Shown: one piece after another, positions 45,735 to 54,921 of the stretch
Numbering within the stretch: position 1 is the first letter of the stretch
How the letters are laid out: the number at the start of each line of letters is the position of its first letter
NCBI GenBank assembly: GCA_944326945.1
Contig: CALVFY010000001.1
Location: forward strand, 1-64,000
Length of the DNA: 64,000 nt
From: an uncultured Rikenellaceae bacterium
Lineage (GTDB): Bacteria; Bacteroidota; Bacteroidia; Bacteroidales; Rikenellaceae
Reading direction: 5' to 3'
Notes under the pieces: generated by a model
The model's input: only the letters and a program-made list of their open reading frames with translations
What the model was told of the DNA's origin: nothing
Database searches by the model: none
Translations under genes and position numbers: made by a program

Positions 45735-46706
45735 GTGTTCCGGTTTATACTTCGTCCGCTGAAGAAGCGTTTCGGCAGCGACCGAAAGTATTATCAAATT
45801 GTGGATACGGTTTTCGGAATTTTTCCGAACAACATAGAACTTTATAAGCTGGCCCTGATTCACAGGTCAGCTTCTTTGCTTACTGAAAGTGGGGTTCCGC
45901 TCAACAATGAGCGGCTCGAATTCTTGGGCGATGCCATATTGGAAGCTGTCGTTTCGGATTATCTGTTCATAGAGTTCCCTGGACGTGACGAGGGGTTTCT
46001 TACGCAAATGCGTTCGAAAATCGTGAGCCGGGCCAGTTTGAATCAGATCAGTATTAATATAGGCCTCTCTGAGTATATCATTATGCAACAGGGCGGTGTG
46101 CATGTGCAGAAACATCTCTATGGGGATGCGCTGGAGGCAATGATCGGTGCTATTTATCTCGATAAAGGCTTTGATTTTGTGAATCGATTGTTAATCAATC
46201 ACATTCTTCGAGACAATATCAATTTGAATGCTATGACCCATACCGAAAACGATTTTAAGAGTCGTTTGATCGAATGGTGTCAGAAGAATCGTAGGGCAAT
46301 TGTCTTTGATACGGGGCATACGGCCGAGTCTACTCCCCAGGTGCCGGCATTTCGTGCTCGGGTCTTGATTGATGGAGTGGAGATGGGGTATGGAAATGGC
46401 GCCTCGAAGAAAGAGGCCGAACAGCATGCCTCTTATGCTGTCTCCCAGGCGCTTTCGGATGACATGGGATTTCATTTGCTGGAATTTTTGGATGATTCGT
46501 TGTCTGGAGAAAATTCGGGATCAGAGATGCAGAATGGTGTGTCCGTTGCGAATGAGAGTGTGGACGAAAGAGGGAGACATGATCAAGTAGAGACAAAACC
46601 CGTTGCAAAACATCGGAGAAGAAGCAGAAAGAAAAAATTGAAGGCTGCATTGGGTAGTGAAATAGGTGTGGAATTGGCACCAAAGGAGGTGGACGAGAAT
46701 GGCTGA
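45735..46706 (+). CDS. rnc: Ribonuclease III with a basic C-terminal extension
   Basis: A 323-residue double-strand-specific RNase. The GTG start follows fabF by 19 bp. The RNase III signature NNERLEFLGDAILEAVVSD and the second metal site (LYGDALEAMIGAIYLDKGF) are intact. A dsRNA-binding domain follows (to about residue 250). The last 70 residues form an extension ending in a Lys/Arg cluster (KHRRRSRKKKLK), which is longer than the 226-residue E. coli enzyme and may add RNA affinity. It overlaps radC by 8 bp. Confidence 0.95.
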   Translation: MFRFILRPLKKRFGSDRKYYQIVDTVFGIFPNNIELYKLALIHRSASLLTESGVPLNNERLEFLGDAILEAVVSDYLFIEFPGRDEGFLTQMRSKIVSRASLNQISINIGLSEYIIMQQGGVHVQKHLYGDALEAMIGAIYLDKGFDFVNRLLINHILRDNINLNAMTHTENDFKSRLIEWCQKNRRAIVFDTGHTAESTPQVPAFRARVLIDGVEMGYGNGASKKEAEQHASYAVSQALSDDMGFHLLEFLDDSLSGENSGSEMQNGVSVANESVDERGRHDQVETKPVAKHRRRSRKKKLKAALGSEIGVELAPKEVDENG

Positions 46707-47373
46707 AAGTAGTGAGGACAGAGAAATTCGCGAGAAACTGGTGATCCGAGGGGCGGAGCGTTTGAGTGATGCCGAATTGGTGAGTGTTGTGATTCGGGAA
46801 AAAATCAAAACAGGCTCCGCAATAGAAACCGCCCGTAAGTTGCTTGATTCGGTGAATGGATCTCTTGTCCGTTTGGCTGGATTTTCTTTTCAGGAGTTGA
46901 GAAGTTGTTGTGAGTTGGGGGCTACCCGGGCTGCCATGTTGCAGGCCGCCTTGGAGCTCGGTCGCCGATTGAAATTTGAGGGCGGAGCTGATATCACCCG
47001 GATTGAAGGATTGTGGGATGTGGTGCAGATGTTTCGCCCGTTGGTCGCAGGACTTAGCCATGAGGAGTTTTGGGTGCTATATCTGACTGCAGGAAACAGG
47101 GTTTTGGATCGGGTCAGAATTAGCCAGGGGGGCGTTACGGGGACGGTCGTCGATTATAAAATCGTGGTTAAACGGGCTGTCGAATTGCTCGCTTCTTCTT
47201 TGATATTAGTGCATAACCATCCTTCGGGAATCGCTCAGCCAAGTGGGGATGACAAAAATTTGACCGATAAAATGGTTATGGCGGCTTCTCTGTTTGATAT
47301 TCAGGTGCTGGATCATTTGATTATAACGGAGGATGCTTGTTTCAGTTTTCGGAAAGAAGGTCTTATTAGATAA
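46699..47373 (+). CDS. radC: RadC-family JAMM/MPN+ protein
   Basis: A 224-residue protein. The N-terminal half has HhH-like helices (EIREKLVIRGAERLSDAELVSVVI). The C-terminal half is a JAB/MPN domain with the metal motif HNHPSGIAQPSGDD. The classic DNA repair role was withdrawn in E. coli; function is unclear. The start is fixed by an unusually strong Shine-Dalgarno AAGGAGG at 46683-46689 and avoids an upstream ATG at 46666. It overlaps the end of rnc. A bidirectional terminator follows. Confidence 0.93.
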   Translation: MAESSEDREIREKLVIRGAERLSDAELVSVVIREKIKTGSAIETARKLLDSVNGSLVRLAGFSFQELRSCCELGATRAAMLQAALELGRRLKFEGGADITRIEGLWDVVQMFRPLVAGLSHEEFWVLYLTAGNRVLDRVRISQGGVTGTVVDYKIVVKRAVELLASSLILVHNHPSGIAQPSGDDKNLTDKMVMAASLFDIQVLDHLIITEDACFSFRKEGLIR

Positions 47374-47403
47374 TGGTTTTCGAGCAGCAGTATGGTTCCA
47401 TAT

Positions 47404-47441
47404 AAAAAACTGTCGTTCAATTCTTTGAACGACAGTTTTTT
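47404..47441. terminator. Bidirectional terminator between radC and the lipoprotein gene
   Basis: A perfect stem of about 17 bp, AAAAAACTGTCGTTCAA against its complement, flanked by A and T runs on both sides, serving both converging genes. Confidence 0.9.
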
Positions 47442-47461
47442 ATTCTTGACGAGAGAATGAT

Positions 47462-48247
47462 TTACTCTGCGGGATCTTCGATAAAGTGGTCGGTGCCTTT
47501 GATAATCGTCTTGGGGGTACTTTCCAGCATGATGGCCCCTTTGCTGTATTGTGAATTGATTGCAGCTACTTTGATTTCGAACTCTTGGCCTTCGGGATAA
47601 GCACTCAGATCAAGAGATACGGAACATTCTTTAGCGGTAGCATAGTCGGACCGGATATAGGACAGATTGTATCCGATTCGATAAAATCCCGGGTTAGAGA
47701 AATCATAGCCAGGGATGGCCTGACGTACACAGATGATAATGCCGGCTGCTGTGGCGTTTTCGATCTCTTCCCATGAGGCTTTGACACTGTTGCCATCGTA
47801 AGAGAATTCTGTGAGTTTGAGCTCTCCCAAGGCATCTTCTTCGGTAAAATTGAACGAAATACTACCTGTGGCTGTCTGTTCTGTTCCACTTTCGTTGATT
47901 CCTGTGGCAACAATGCTATAGGTGCCACTGACGTCGGTCAGAGACGTTTCTGCTGAATAATCAGCGTCGGTTTCGTAGAAATATGGACCAAGGCTGCGGC
48001 CGTAAACGGGCAGACCATCGTGGGTGATTGTTACGTCGGAGAAGGTGCCGTAGGCTGCTCCGAGACCAATGTATGGGGCGAAAGTTTTTTCCAATGACTC
48101 ACCTGTCCCCGTGTTGGTCTGGAGAATGTAGCTTCCTCCTTGTGAATAGAGGGTCAGTGAATTCTCGACATCCTCGTTACAGCTGCTCAGAACGGCTCCT
48201 GCCAGCGATAACAGAGCGAATCGTTTCAATAGATGAAGTGTTTTCAT
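47462..48247 (-). CDS. Lipoprotein of unknown function
   Basis: A 261-residue protein with a lipoprotein signal (ALLSLAGAVLSSCNED, Cys23). The mature part is beta-rich with two or three immunoglobulin/fibronectin-like segments (DVTITHDGLPVYGRSL, TYSIVATGINESGTEQ, FEIKVAAINSQYSKGA). No catalytic motif is visible. Similar proteins are frequent as surface lipoproteins in Bacteroidales and some bind glycans or form fimbrial parts; neither can be shown here. It converges with radC. Confidence 0.75.
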   Translation of the reverse strand: MKTLHLLKRFALLSLAGAVLSSCNEDVENSLTLYSQGGSYILQTNTGTGESLEKTFAPYIGLGAAYGTFSDVTITHDGLPVYGRSLGPYFYETDADYSAETSLTDVSGTYSIVATGINESGTEQTATGSISFNFTEEDALGELKLTEFSYDGNSVKASWEEIENATAAGIIICVRQAIPGYDFSNPGFYRIGYNLSYIRSDYATAKECSVSLDLSAYPEGQEFEIKVAAINSQYSKGAIMLESTPKTIIKGTDHFIEDPAE

Positions 48248-48308
48248 GAATCAATTTTTTAGATTATATCCCTATAGATGTTTCTTCTCTTAAAAACGTT
48301 GCATCGGA

Positions 48309-49775
48309 TTATTCAATTTCCCAATCATAACCATCTTTTCGGTCTTTGACTCGGATACCGATCTCGGTGAGCCGGTCTCGGATACGGTCGGATGTGGCCC
48401 AGTCGCGAGCGGCTTTGGCCTCCATACGCATGTCGAGAAGCATATTTACCAATGGCGTGACCAGATCGTTGTTTTCTTCCCCTTTTTCGTTATGCAGGCC
48501 TAAAACCTCTGTGACTATCGTGTGGAAGAGGGTGCGCAGTCGGTCGAGATCGGTAGCTGTGATGGTTTGTTGTCCGTCGCGCAATTGGTTGATTTGGCGT
48601 ACCCAGTCGAAAAGTGCCGAAATGACTATGGGTGAGTTCAGATCGTCGTTCATTGCTTCGCGATAACGGGTCTCCAGGTCGGATACATTCACGGAGGATG
48701 TCGCTGATGGAGTGATCTTGGAGAGCGTTTCCATGCCTTTCATCAGTCGGTCGAGTCCTTTTTCCGCGGCTTGCAGTGCTTCGTTCGAGAAGTCGAGGGT
48801 GCTGCGATAGTGGGCCTGCAGAATGAAGAATCGGATGGTCATGGGTGAATAGGCCTGGGTTAGCAGGCGATGTTTCCCGGTGAAGAGCTCTTCAAGGGTA
48901 ATGAAGTTGCCCAGCGATTTGCCCATTTTCTGTCCGTTGATCGTGATCATGTTGTTGTGTACCCAAAAACGGGCCGAGTCGTGTCCGCAAGCCGCTACAC
49001 TTTGGGCAATCTCGCACTCGTGGTGGGGAAACATCAGATCCATGCCGCCTCCGTGGATATCGAATCGTTCGCCCAGATATTTGGCGCTCATGGCCGAGCA
49101 CTCGAGATGCCAGCCCGGAAAACCGTCGCTCCAGGGTGAGGGCCAGCGCATGATATGTTCCGGTGAGGCTTTCTTCCAGAGTGCAAAATCGTAGGGGGAG
49201 CGTTTGTCGTCCTGTCCGTCGAGGGTGCGGGTGTTTGCGATCATTTCGTCGAGAACTCGCCCCGAAAGGCGTCCGTAGTGATGCTTCTTGTCGTAAGCCT
49301 CTACGTCGAAGTAGACTGAACCATTGCTCTCATAGGCAAAACCGGCGGCCAGAATGCGTTTGACCAACTCGATCTGTTCGATGATGTGGCCCGATGCCTG
49401 CGGTTCGATCGAGGGGGTGAGTACTCCCAAGGCATCCATAGCCCGGTGGTAGCGTTCGGTGTAGTAGTGGGCGACCTCCATCGGTTCGAGTTGCTCAAGG
49501 CGCGCCTTTTTGGCAATCTTGTCTTCGCCCTGGTCGGCATCGTTTTCCAGGTGCCCTACATCGGTGATATTGCGTACGTACCGCACTTTGTAGCCCAGCG
49601 ACGTCAGGTAGCGGAAAAGAAGGTCGAACGTGATGGCTGGGCGGGCATGCCCCAGGTGGGGATCGCCATAGACCGTGGGGCCGCAGACGTACATTCCAAC
49701 ATGGGGAGGATTATAGGGTACGAACTCTTCTTTGGTCCGTGAGAGTGTGTTGTACAATGTTAGTTTCGAGTCCAT
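48309..49775 (-). CDS. cysS: Cysteinyl-tRNA synthetase
   Basis: A 488-residue class I synthetase. The HIGH-type motif is in [18 protein letters not shown], with a zinc ligand Cys in the same segment. The HxxxCE zinc site appears as LECSAMSAK and [11 protein letters not shown], and the KMSKS loop reads [11 protein letters not shown]. The C-terminal helical domain ends with the tRNA-binding [23 protein letters not shown] (in part). The start at 49775 matches the family N-terminus; an upstream ATG at 49871 would add 32 unrelated residues. Confidence 0.97.
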   Translation of the reverse strand: MDSKLTLYNTLSRTKEEFVPYNPPHVGMYVCGPTVYGDPHLGHARPAITFDLLFRYLTSLGYKVRYVRNITDVGHLENDADQGEDKIAKKARLEQLEPMEVAHYYTERYHRAMDALGVLTPSIEPQASGHIIEQIELVKRILAAGFAYESNGSVYFDVEAYDKKHHYGRLSGRVLDEMIANTRTLDGQDDKRSPYDFALWKKASPEHIMRWPSPWSDGFPGWHLECSAMSAKYLGERFDIHGGGMDLMFPHHECEIAQSVAACGHDSARFWVHNNMITINGQKMGKSLGNFITLEELFTGKHRLLTQAYSPMTIRFFILQAHYRSTLDFSNEALQAAEKGLDRLMKGMETLSKITPSATSSVNVSDLETRYREAMNDDLNSPIVISALFDWVRQINQLRDGQQTITATDLDRLRTLFHTIVTEVLGLHNEKGEENNDLVTPLVNMLLDMRMEAKAARDWATSDRIRDRLTEIGIRVKDRKDGYDWEIE

Positions 49776-49920
49776 AACTTGTGTGTTTTGTCTTGATTTC
49801 GGCAAACTGAAGAGTGTGGATGCTTCGTCGAGACTTAATTTCAAGTGAAAGTTAGGGTGTAAAATTAGCAACTTTCTTAATAAGTAGGGAATAAAATGGA
49901 GTTTTACACCGTTATTTTTT

Positions 49921-49928
49921 TAATTTTG
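49921..49928 (+). promoter_or_regulatory. Candidate -7 element of the DUF2723 gene
   Basis: TAATTTTG matches TAnnTTTG 137 bases before the ATG at 50066, implying a leader of about 130 nt that contains no recognised regulatory RNA. The rest of the 290 bp between cysS and this gene shows nothing else. Confidence 0.5.
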
Positions 49929-50065
49929 CAGCGGAATGAAAATTGTTTCCGGATTTCTGCCGTTGATGTGAATCTGAAAAGAGAAATTATCGACAGGGTC
50001 GGGGTCCGAAAAAACAGTTTATGAAATTATGATGTCGCCTTCGGGTGCTTAAAACCGATCAATAG

Positions 50066-53000
50066 ATGAATTACTTCAGAAAGTGCAATCTGCTCTTCGG
50101 ATGGCTGACTTTTGCAATAGCCGCCATTGTGTATTTGATGACGATGGAGCCGACTGCCAGTCTCTGGGACTGTGCCGAGTTTATCGCTACCTCTTACAAA
50201 CTGGAAGTGGGACATCCCCCTGGAGCCCCCCTCTTTATGATGATTTCGCGATTTTTCTCGATGTTCGCACCCGACAAGGAGTCTGTCGCACTGATGGTCA
50301 ATGCCATGTCGGCCCTGGCGAGTGCGTTTACGATTCTGTTTCTCTTCTGGACGATCACTCACCTGGCTCGGCGCATTTATGGAAAAGGGGAAAGTGAACT
50401 TTCAAAAGGGCAGGTCTGGACGGTGATCGGGGCCGGTTTGATCGGGGCTTTGGCTTATACGTTTACCGATACCTTCTGGTTCTCAGCGGGAGAGGGTGAG
50501 GTGTATGCGCTTTCGTCTCTCTTTACGGCCATGGTCGTATGGGCCATGTTGCGTTGGGAAAATGTGGCTGATGAACCTCACGCTAACCGTTGGCTGGTGT
50601 TGATCGCCTATCTGATGGGGCTTTCGATCGGTATCCATATTCTGAATCTGTTGACGATTCCCGCCTTGGTTTTCATCTACTATTTCAGAAAATATCCGAA
50701 GGTCACGAAATGGGGAGTGGTCAAGGCTTTGATCGCCGCAGGTGGTATCTTGATGGTGATTTATGTGCCGATTATCTCCTGGTCGGTGGCCATAGGCGCC
50801 TGGTTCGACAGGGTGTTTGTAAATGGTCTTGGGTTGCCGGTGAATAGTGGTATCACGTTCTTCGCTTTGGCTGTGTTTGCATTGGCCGGATGGGCGATTT
50901 GGTATACCTATAAGAGAGGTAGGGCTTTGGCCAATTTCGTCGTGTTGTGTGGAACGGTGATCCTGCTCGGTTATGCCTCCTATGCTTCGGTTATTATTCG
51001 GGCTGCCGCAAATCCTCCAATGAACAGCAACAACCCGAACAATCCCTATGCGTTGCTCTCGTTGTTGAATCGTGAACAATATGGTGATCGTCCGCTACTC
51101 AAGGGCCCCTACTACTCTTCGCCTGCTATCGGGGTGGAAGAGAAAACGTTCTACTACATGGGCGATGATGGAAAATACAAGAAGGGCAGTATGGTGTCCG
51201 GATATGAATATCCTTCGGAGTTCGAATTTTTCTTCCCTCGGATGTATTCCAGCAAGGATTCGCATATCAAGGATTATGAAACATGGGGAAATGTGAAGGG
51301 ACGTAAAATGCGTTATAACGGGGAGACCATTACGGTGCCTACCTTCGGGGAAAATCTGCGCTACTTCTTTGCCTATCAGCTCAATTTCATGTATTGGAGG
51401 TATTTCCTCTGGAATTTCGTGGGAAGACAAAGCGATGTGCAGTCTACCGGCGAAATTACGGACGGAAATTGGTTGTCAGGAATCAAGGCCATCGATAAAC
51501 TATATCTGGGACCCCAGGATAATCTCCCCTCGGAGATGGCCAACAACAAGGGGCGAAATACTTACTATTTCCTGCCCTTTATCTTGGGCATGGTGGGCTT
51601 GATTTATCAGCTTAATCTCGACAAGAAGAACTTCGTGGTGGTGATGTGGCTCTTCTTTATGATGGGAATCGCTCTGGTGCTCTATTTCAACTCGACTCCT
51701 GCTGAACCGAGGGAAAGAGATTATGTTTATGCCGGTTCGTTCTATGCCTATTGTATGTGGATCGGATTCGGGGTGATGGCTGTTGCCGATCTGTTGGGCT
51801 GGCTGTTGAAAAAACGGGGGATCGTGACAGCCGTCGGGGCAACTGTGATTTGCAGTTGCGTGCCGATTATCCTGGCTGCTCAGAACTGGGATGATCATGA
51901 CCGTTCCCATCGTTATGTGGCCCGGGATATCGGTTACAACTATTTACAGTCGGCATTGCCCAATGCAATTGTGATGAATTACGGAGACAACGATACCTTC
52001 CCCTTGTGGTACAATCAAGAGGTGGAGGAGGTGCGTCCCGATATCCGCGTGATGAATATGAGTTATTTGGGTGCCGATTGGTATATCGACGAGATGAAGA
52101 TCAAGGCTAACGAGTCGGATCCGGTGCCTTTCTCGTTGCCTCGAAGCAAGTATGTCAATCGGAATGATTTTATTTTCGTGCAGGATCTGTTCAATCGTCC
52201 TGTAGATATACGGCAGGCTCTGGAATTCCTCAAGAGCGACGACCCGAGGACTCAGGCCAAAGTGGGAAATAAAGCTGTCGATTATCTCCCCGCAAAACAG
52301 TTGGCTATCCCTGTCAATAAGGAAAATGTTCTGGCCAGCGGTATCGTCAAGCCGGAGGAGGCCCATCTGATTGAAGATACGGTCTATATCAATATATCGA
52401 AAAATAATCTCGATAAGGGCGAGATGATGTTGGTGGATCTGCTGGCTAATTTCGATTGGAAAAGACCGCTCTACTTTACGCAGACCTATACGGTGGCTCC
52501 ACTCGGCTTGAGGGATTATCTGCAGTTCGACGGGTATGCCTATCGGTTGGTGCCTATTAAAACTCCGGTGAAGAGTTCTTTGGAGATCGGTAGGATCGAT
52601 CCGGAATATCTCTATGATAAACTGATGAATACGTTCCGTTACGGGAATGTGAAAGATCCGAGAGTCAATGCAGATTTCTTCGTGCAGACCAATTTTAATG
52701 CCGCTCAAACAAGAAATGCTTTCGCTCGACTGGCTAAGGCGCTCGTATCGCAGGGCGATACGGTGCGTGCGGTGGAGGTGCTCGATCGAGGGGTGGAAGA
52801 GATGCCTTTCTCGCAGATCAAACACTCTTATGTGTTGACAATGCCTGTGATCGAGGCTTATTATATGGCCGGTGCAATGGAGAAGGCTAATGCTATTCTG
52901 GAAGATTATGCATCCAATCTGGAGGAGTATATCCGTTATTATATGCAGTTTACAGGAGACAAAGCAGATATGGTGACGCAGGTACTCCAGGAAAAGATGG

Positions 53001-53098
53001 CTTTGCTCGGAGAGTTGTATAATATGGCTAAGGTGTATAACCAGACGCAACAAGCGGAAAAGATTCATCAGTTCTTTGTCTCGGTGGGAATCGAATAG
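50066..53098 (+). CDS. DUF2723-family polytopic membrane protein, putative protein O-mannosyltransferase type
   Basis: A 1010-residue protein with about 12 N-terminal transmembrane helices (to about residue 600) and a soluble C-terminal part with TPR-like helices (AQTRNAFARLAKALVSQGDT onward). The first loop contains the family hallmark PTASLWDCAEFIATSYKLEVGHPPGAPLF, with the acidic Asp-Glu pair typical of PMT-like glycosyltransferases, and the SAGEGEVYALSS segment. Bacteroidota use such proteins for protein O-glycosylation or envelope glycan transfer. rnhB follows by 15 bp. Confidence 0.9.
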   Translation: MNYFRKCNLLFGWLTFAIAAIVYLMTMEPTASLWDCAEFIATSYKLEVGHPPGAPLFMMISRFFSMFAPDKESVALMVNAMSALASAFTILFLFWTITHLARRIYGKGESELSKGQVWTVIGAGLIGALAYTFTDTFWFSAGEGEVYALSSLFTAMVVWAMLRWENVADEPHANRWLVLIAYLMGLSIGIHILNLLTIPALVFIYYFRKYPKVTKWGVVKALIAAGGILMVIYVPIISWSVAIGAWFDRVFVNGLGLPVNSGITFFALAVFALAGWAIWYTYKRGRALANFVVLCGTVILLGYASYASVIIRAAANPPMNSNNPNNPYALLSLLNREQYGDRPLLKGPYYSSPAIGVEEKTFYYMGDDGKYKKGSMVSGYEYPSEFEFFFPRMYSSKDSHIKDYETWGNVKGRKMRYNGETITVPTFGENLRYFFAYQLNFMYWRYFLWNFVGRQSDVQSTGEITDGNWLSGIKAIDKLYLGPQDNLPSEMANNKGRNTYYFLPFILGMVGLIYQLNLDKKNFVVVMWLFFMMGIALVLYFNSTPAEPRERDYVYAGSFYAYCMWIGFGVMAVADLLGWLLKKRGIVTAVGATVICSCVPIILAAQNWDDHDRSHRYVARDIGYNYLQSALPNAIVMNYGDNDTFPLWYNQEVEEVRPDIRVMNMSYLGADWYIDEMKIKANESDPVPFSLPRSKYVNRNDFIFVQDLFNRPVDIRQALEFLKSDDPRTQAKVGNKAVDYLPAKQLAIPVNKENVLASGIVKPEEAHLIEDTVYINISKNNLDKGEMMLVDLLANFDWKRPLYFTQTYTVAPLGLRDYLQFDGYAYRLVPIKTPVKSSLEIGRIDPEYLYDKLMNTFRYGNVKDPRVNADFFVQTNFNAAQTRNAFARLAKALVSQGDTVRAVEVLDRGVEEMPFSQIKHSYVLTMPVIEAYYMAGAMEKANAILEDYASNLEEYIRYYMQFTGDKADMVTQVLQEKMALLGELYNMAKVYNQTQQAEKIHQFFVSVGIE

Positions 53099-53113
53099 TG
53101 CGATAGGTGTCGT

Positions 53114-53731
53114 ATGCTGACCCTTTGTTATCAAATGGAGGTGCCTGAGGCCGGGTGTGATGAAGCTGGCAGGGGGTGTTTGGCTGGACCCGTATTTGCT
53201 GCTGCGGTAATCTTGCCTCCGGATTTTGCCCATCCGATGTTGAATGACTCTAAACAGATGAGTCGGCGAAATCGGGAGCTAATGAGGAGGGTGATCGAAC
53301 AGGAGGCTATCGCTTGGGCCGTGGCCGCTGTCGATGCTGAACGGATCGACAGAATTAATATTCTGAATGCATCGATGGAGGGGATGAATTTGGCTGTCAG
53401 ACAATTGAAGGTTCGCCCCGGATTGTTGCTGGTGGATGGTAACCGTTTTAAAACGACTCTGGGTATTCCATATAAATGTGTGGTGAAAGGGGATGCTACG
53501 TATGCCGATATCGCTGCCGCTTCGGTGTTGGCCAAAACTCATCGCGATGAATTTATGGAGCGAATCGCGAAAGAGTTTCCTGGGTATGGCTGGGAACGCA
53601 ATATGGGTTATCCGACCAAAGAACATAGACTTGCCGTCGCTCGATTGGGGGTGACTCCTTATCATAGACTATCGTTTAATCATCAGGCAGGACAGTTGGA
53701 TCTGTTCGCGGAAGAGAAGGCAAGTAAGTAG
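53114..53731 (+). CDS. rnhB: Ribonuclease HII
   Basis: A 205-residue enzyme that nicks RNA-DNA hybrids. The catalytic GCDEAGRGCLAGPVFAAAV and the C-terminal-half VVKGDATYADIAAASVLAK aspartate site are intact, as is MGYPTKEHRLA. Last housekeeping gene before the phage structural block. Confidence 0.97.
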   Translation: MLTLCYQMEVPEAGCDEAGRGCLAGPVFAAAVILPPDFAHPMLNDSKQMSRRNRELMRRVIEQEAIAWAVAAVDAERIDRINILNASMEGMNLAVRQLKVRPGLLLVDGNRFKTTLGIPYKCVVKGDATYADIAAASVLAKTHRDEFMERIAKEFPGYGWERNMGYPTKEHRLAVARLGVTPYHRLSFNHQAGQLDLFAEEKASK

Positions 53732-54087
53732 GAGACAGAATGGCCTATGAAAATGCTCGGGCCGTTTTCTGTTGATATATAGTGTTATACGATCTTTCGG
53801 GAACCGTTTTATTTATATGCAATTTGATTTTTTCGGCCGTACCTCTTGACAAGGGGGGTACGGCCGTATTATATTTGTTTCGACTTCCCAAAAGATATCT
53901 GTCAGGAAAAGTGATTTCGAAATTGAAGCGAAAGTTTCTACTCGCTTCCTTGGCCAGGAGTGAGGTTATCAACAGTTGGTAAAAATTTCCGGAAAAAGTG
54001 TTGAAAAGGCGATACTGTTAATAAGTGTATCGACTTTTCTTGGCAGATTCTTGTCGTAAAGACAGAAGAACGATAGTCTAATGTAGA
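53732..54087. other. Gap between rnhB and the phage structural block
   Basis: 356 bp. It contains the hairpin/promoter at 53834-53877. A TTATCAACA word at 53966 resembles a DnaA box with one mismatch, and similar words recur to 54434. No gene is supported: the open frame at 53782-53982 has no recognisable protein and overlaps the hairpin. Confidence 0.5.
53834..53877 (+). promoter_or_regulatory. Strong hairpin followed by a promoter-like TATATTTG
   Basis: Arms CGGCCGTACC (53834-53843) and GGTACGGCCG (53857-53866), extendable inward, then a T-rich stretch that holds TATATTTG (53870-53877). A TTGAC lies in the loop 22 bp upstream. The element can be read as the rnhB terminator or as a promoter for the phage block with an overlapping inverted repeat as operator; the sequence does not decide. 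Confidence 0.5.
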
Positions 54088-54366
54088 ATGATTTTTGTAG
54101 GGAAAATGGCTGCGTTAAAGAGAAATACAGAATTGGATGGAACGGTTTGTCCTGGGAATGGAGTCGGTTTTTATGTTGATAATCAACAATCTGTTGCGTT
54201 GTCTGGACGAAAAGATGAAATCGTGAAGTTGATTTCGAAGGCCTGTGATGAACTGCATAGTTATGCGGAAGAACGGTTGAAATTGAAGTTGTCGGAAGGT
54301 TGTGCGGTTGGGGTAAATCGTGAATTGAAAGATTTGATTCGGGTGTTGAAAAAAGAGATTTATTAA
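54088..54366 (+). CDS. Small protein of unknown function at the start of the phage block
   Basis: A 92-residue soluble protein (from the ATG at 54088; 86 residues from the better ATG at 54106 with AGGG upstream). It has an amphipathic helical C-terminal half (KLISKACDELHSYAEERLKLKLSEG) and no membrane segment. Not recognised. It is the first plus-strand gene after rnhB and is separated from the next by 125 bp, so it may be a regulator of the block or a separate small gene. Confidence 0.5.
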   Translation: MIFVGKMAALKRNTELDGTVCPGNGVGFYVDNQQSVALSGRKDEIVKLISKACDELHSYAEERLKLKLSEGCAVGVNRELKDLIRVLKKEIY

Positions 54367-54491
54367 CAGTTGATTTGCCTCTTTGTGTCGTTTGTGAACC
54401 GGTTATTAACACGATGTTGACGGTTTTATCAACGGTTTGGACGGCTGTATAGAGAGGGGTGTCGAACGGTGCTGTCTTAAAAATCAAAATT

Positions 54492-54908
54492 ATGCGTGAA
54501 ATTTTAACGGCTGCTTTGAAAAAGGCGGTTGAAGAGGAGGGGTATATTTTTTATTCCGGGTTTGAGTATCGCGCCGGAAAGATCGAAGGAAATTTTCCTG
54601 CGGTATGGTTGGCCCCTCCGAAATTGGTGAATGTGACAGGCGAGGAAGATGGTGAGAGAGAATATGCCGTGGAACTGGTATTGATGGCCTCGGGTGTCGG
54701 CATAAAGGAGAGGGGGGATGTCTGGAGTAAATTGGAACAGGATGCGGTGGAAATTTATCATCGGATCGGGAAAGAGTGTGCTGTGGTGAGGGTGGAAGAT
54801 CTGAAATGTTGGCCGGGAGAGTATGCTTTAACCGGTTATGGCGAGGTGTCGATGAAAATGACATGTCGGGTGGTGTTGTTTTGGCAAAATGGATGGTGTG
54901 AAAAATAA
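54492..54908 (+). CDS. Putative phage tail-completion/neck protein
   Basis: A 138-residue soluble alpha/beta protein. Its layout is an N-terminal helix (REILTAALKKAVEEEG), a central beta region with AVWLAPPKL and YAVELVLMASG, a helix (DVWSKLEQDAVEIYHRIGKE) and a final beta pair. This arrangement resembles small phage tail-terminator/completion proteins, which also show a helix before a beta sheet and a substrate-like loop. No sequence signature is decisive; the position at the head of phage structural genes is the main support. The ATG at 54492 starts the helix. Confidence 0.45.
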   Translation: MREILTAALKKAVEEEGYIFYSGFEYRAGKIEGNFPAVWLAPPKLVNVTGEEDGEREYAVELVLMASGVGIKERGDVWSKLEQDAVEIYHRIGKECAVVRVEDLKCWPGEYALTGYGEVSMKMTCRVVLFWQNGWCEK

Positions 54909-54921
54909 AACCAACAAAAAA

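Noticed and set aside
51944-53233. A 429-codon minus-strand open frame
   Set aside because: It is a shadow of the DUF2723 gene and rnhB with no recognisable domain.
53782-53982. 66-codon open frame before the phage block
   Set aside because: It overlaps the 53834-53866 hairpin and has no recognisable features; judged spurious.
53966-54434. Chromosomal replication origin
   Set aside because: The DnaA-box-like words are imperfect, no dnaA, dnaN or AT-rich unwinding region is nearby, and the stretch crosses coding sequence. Kept only as a low-interest observation.
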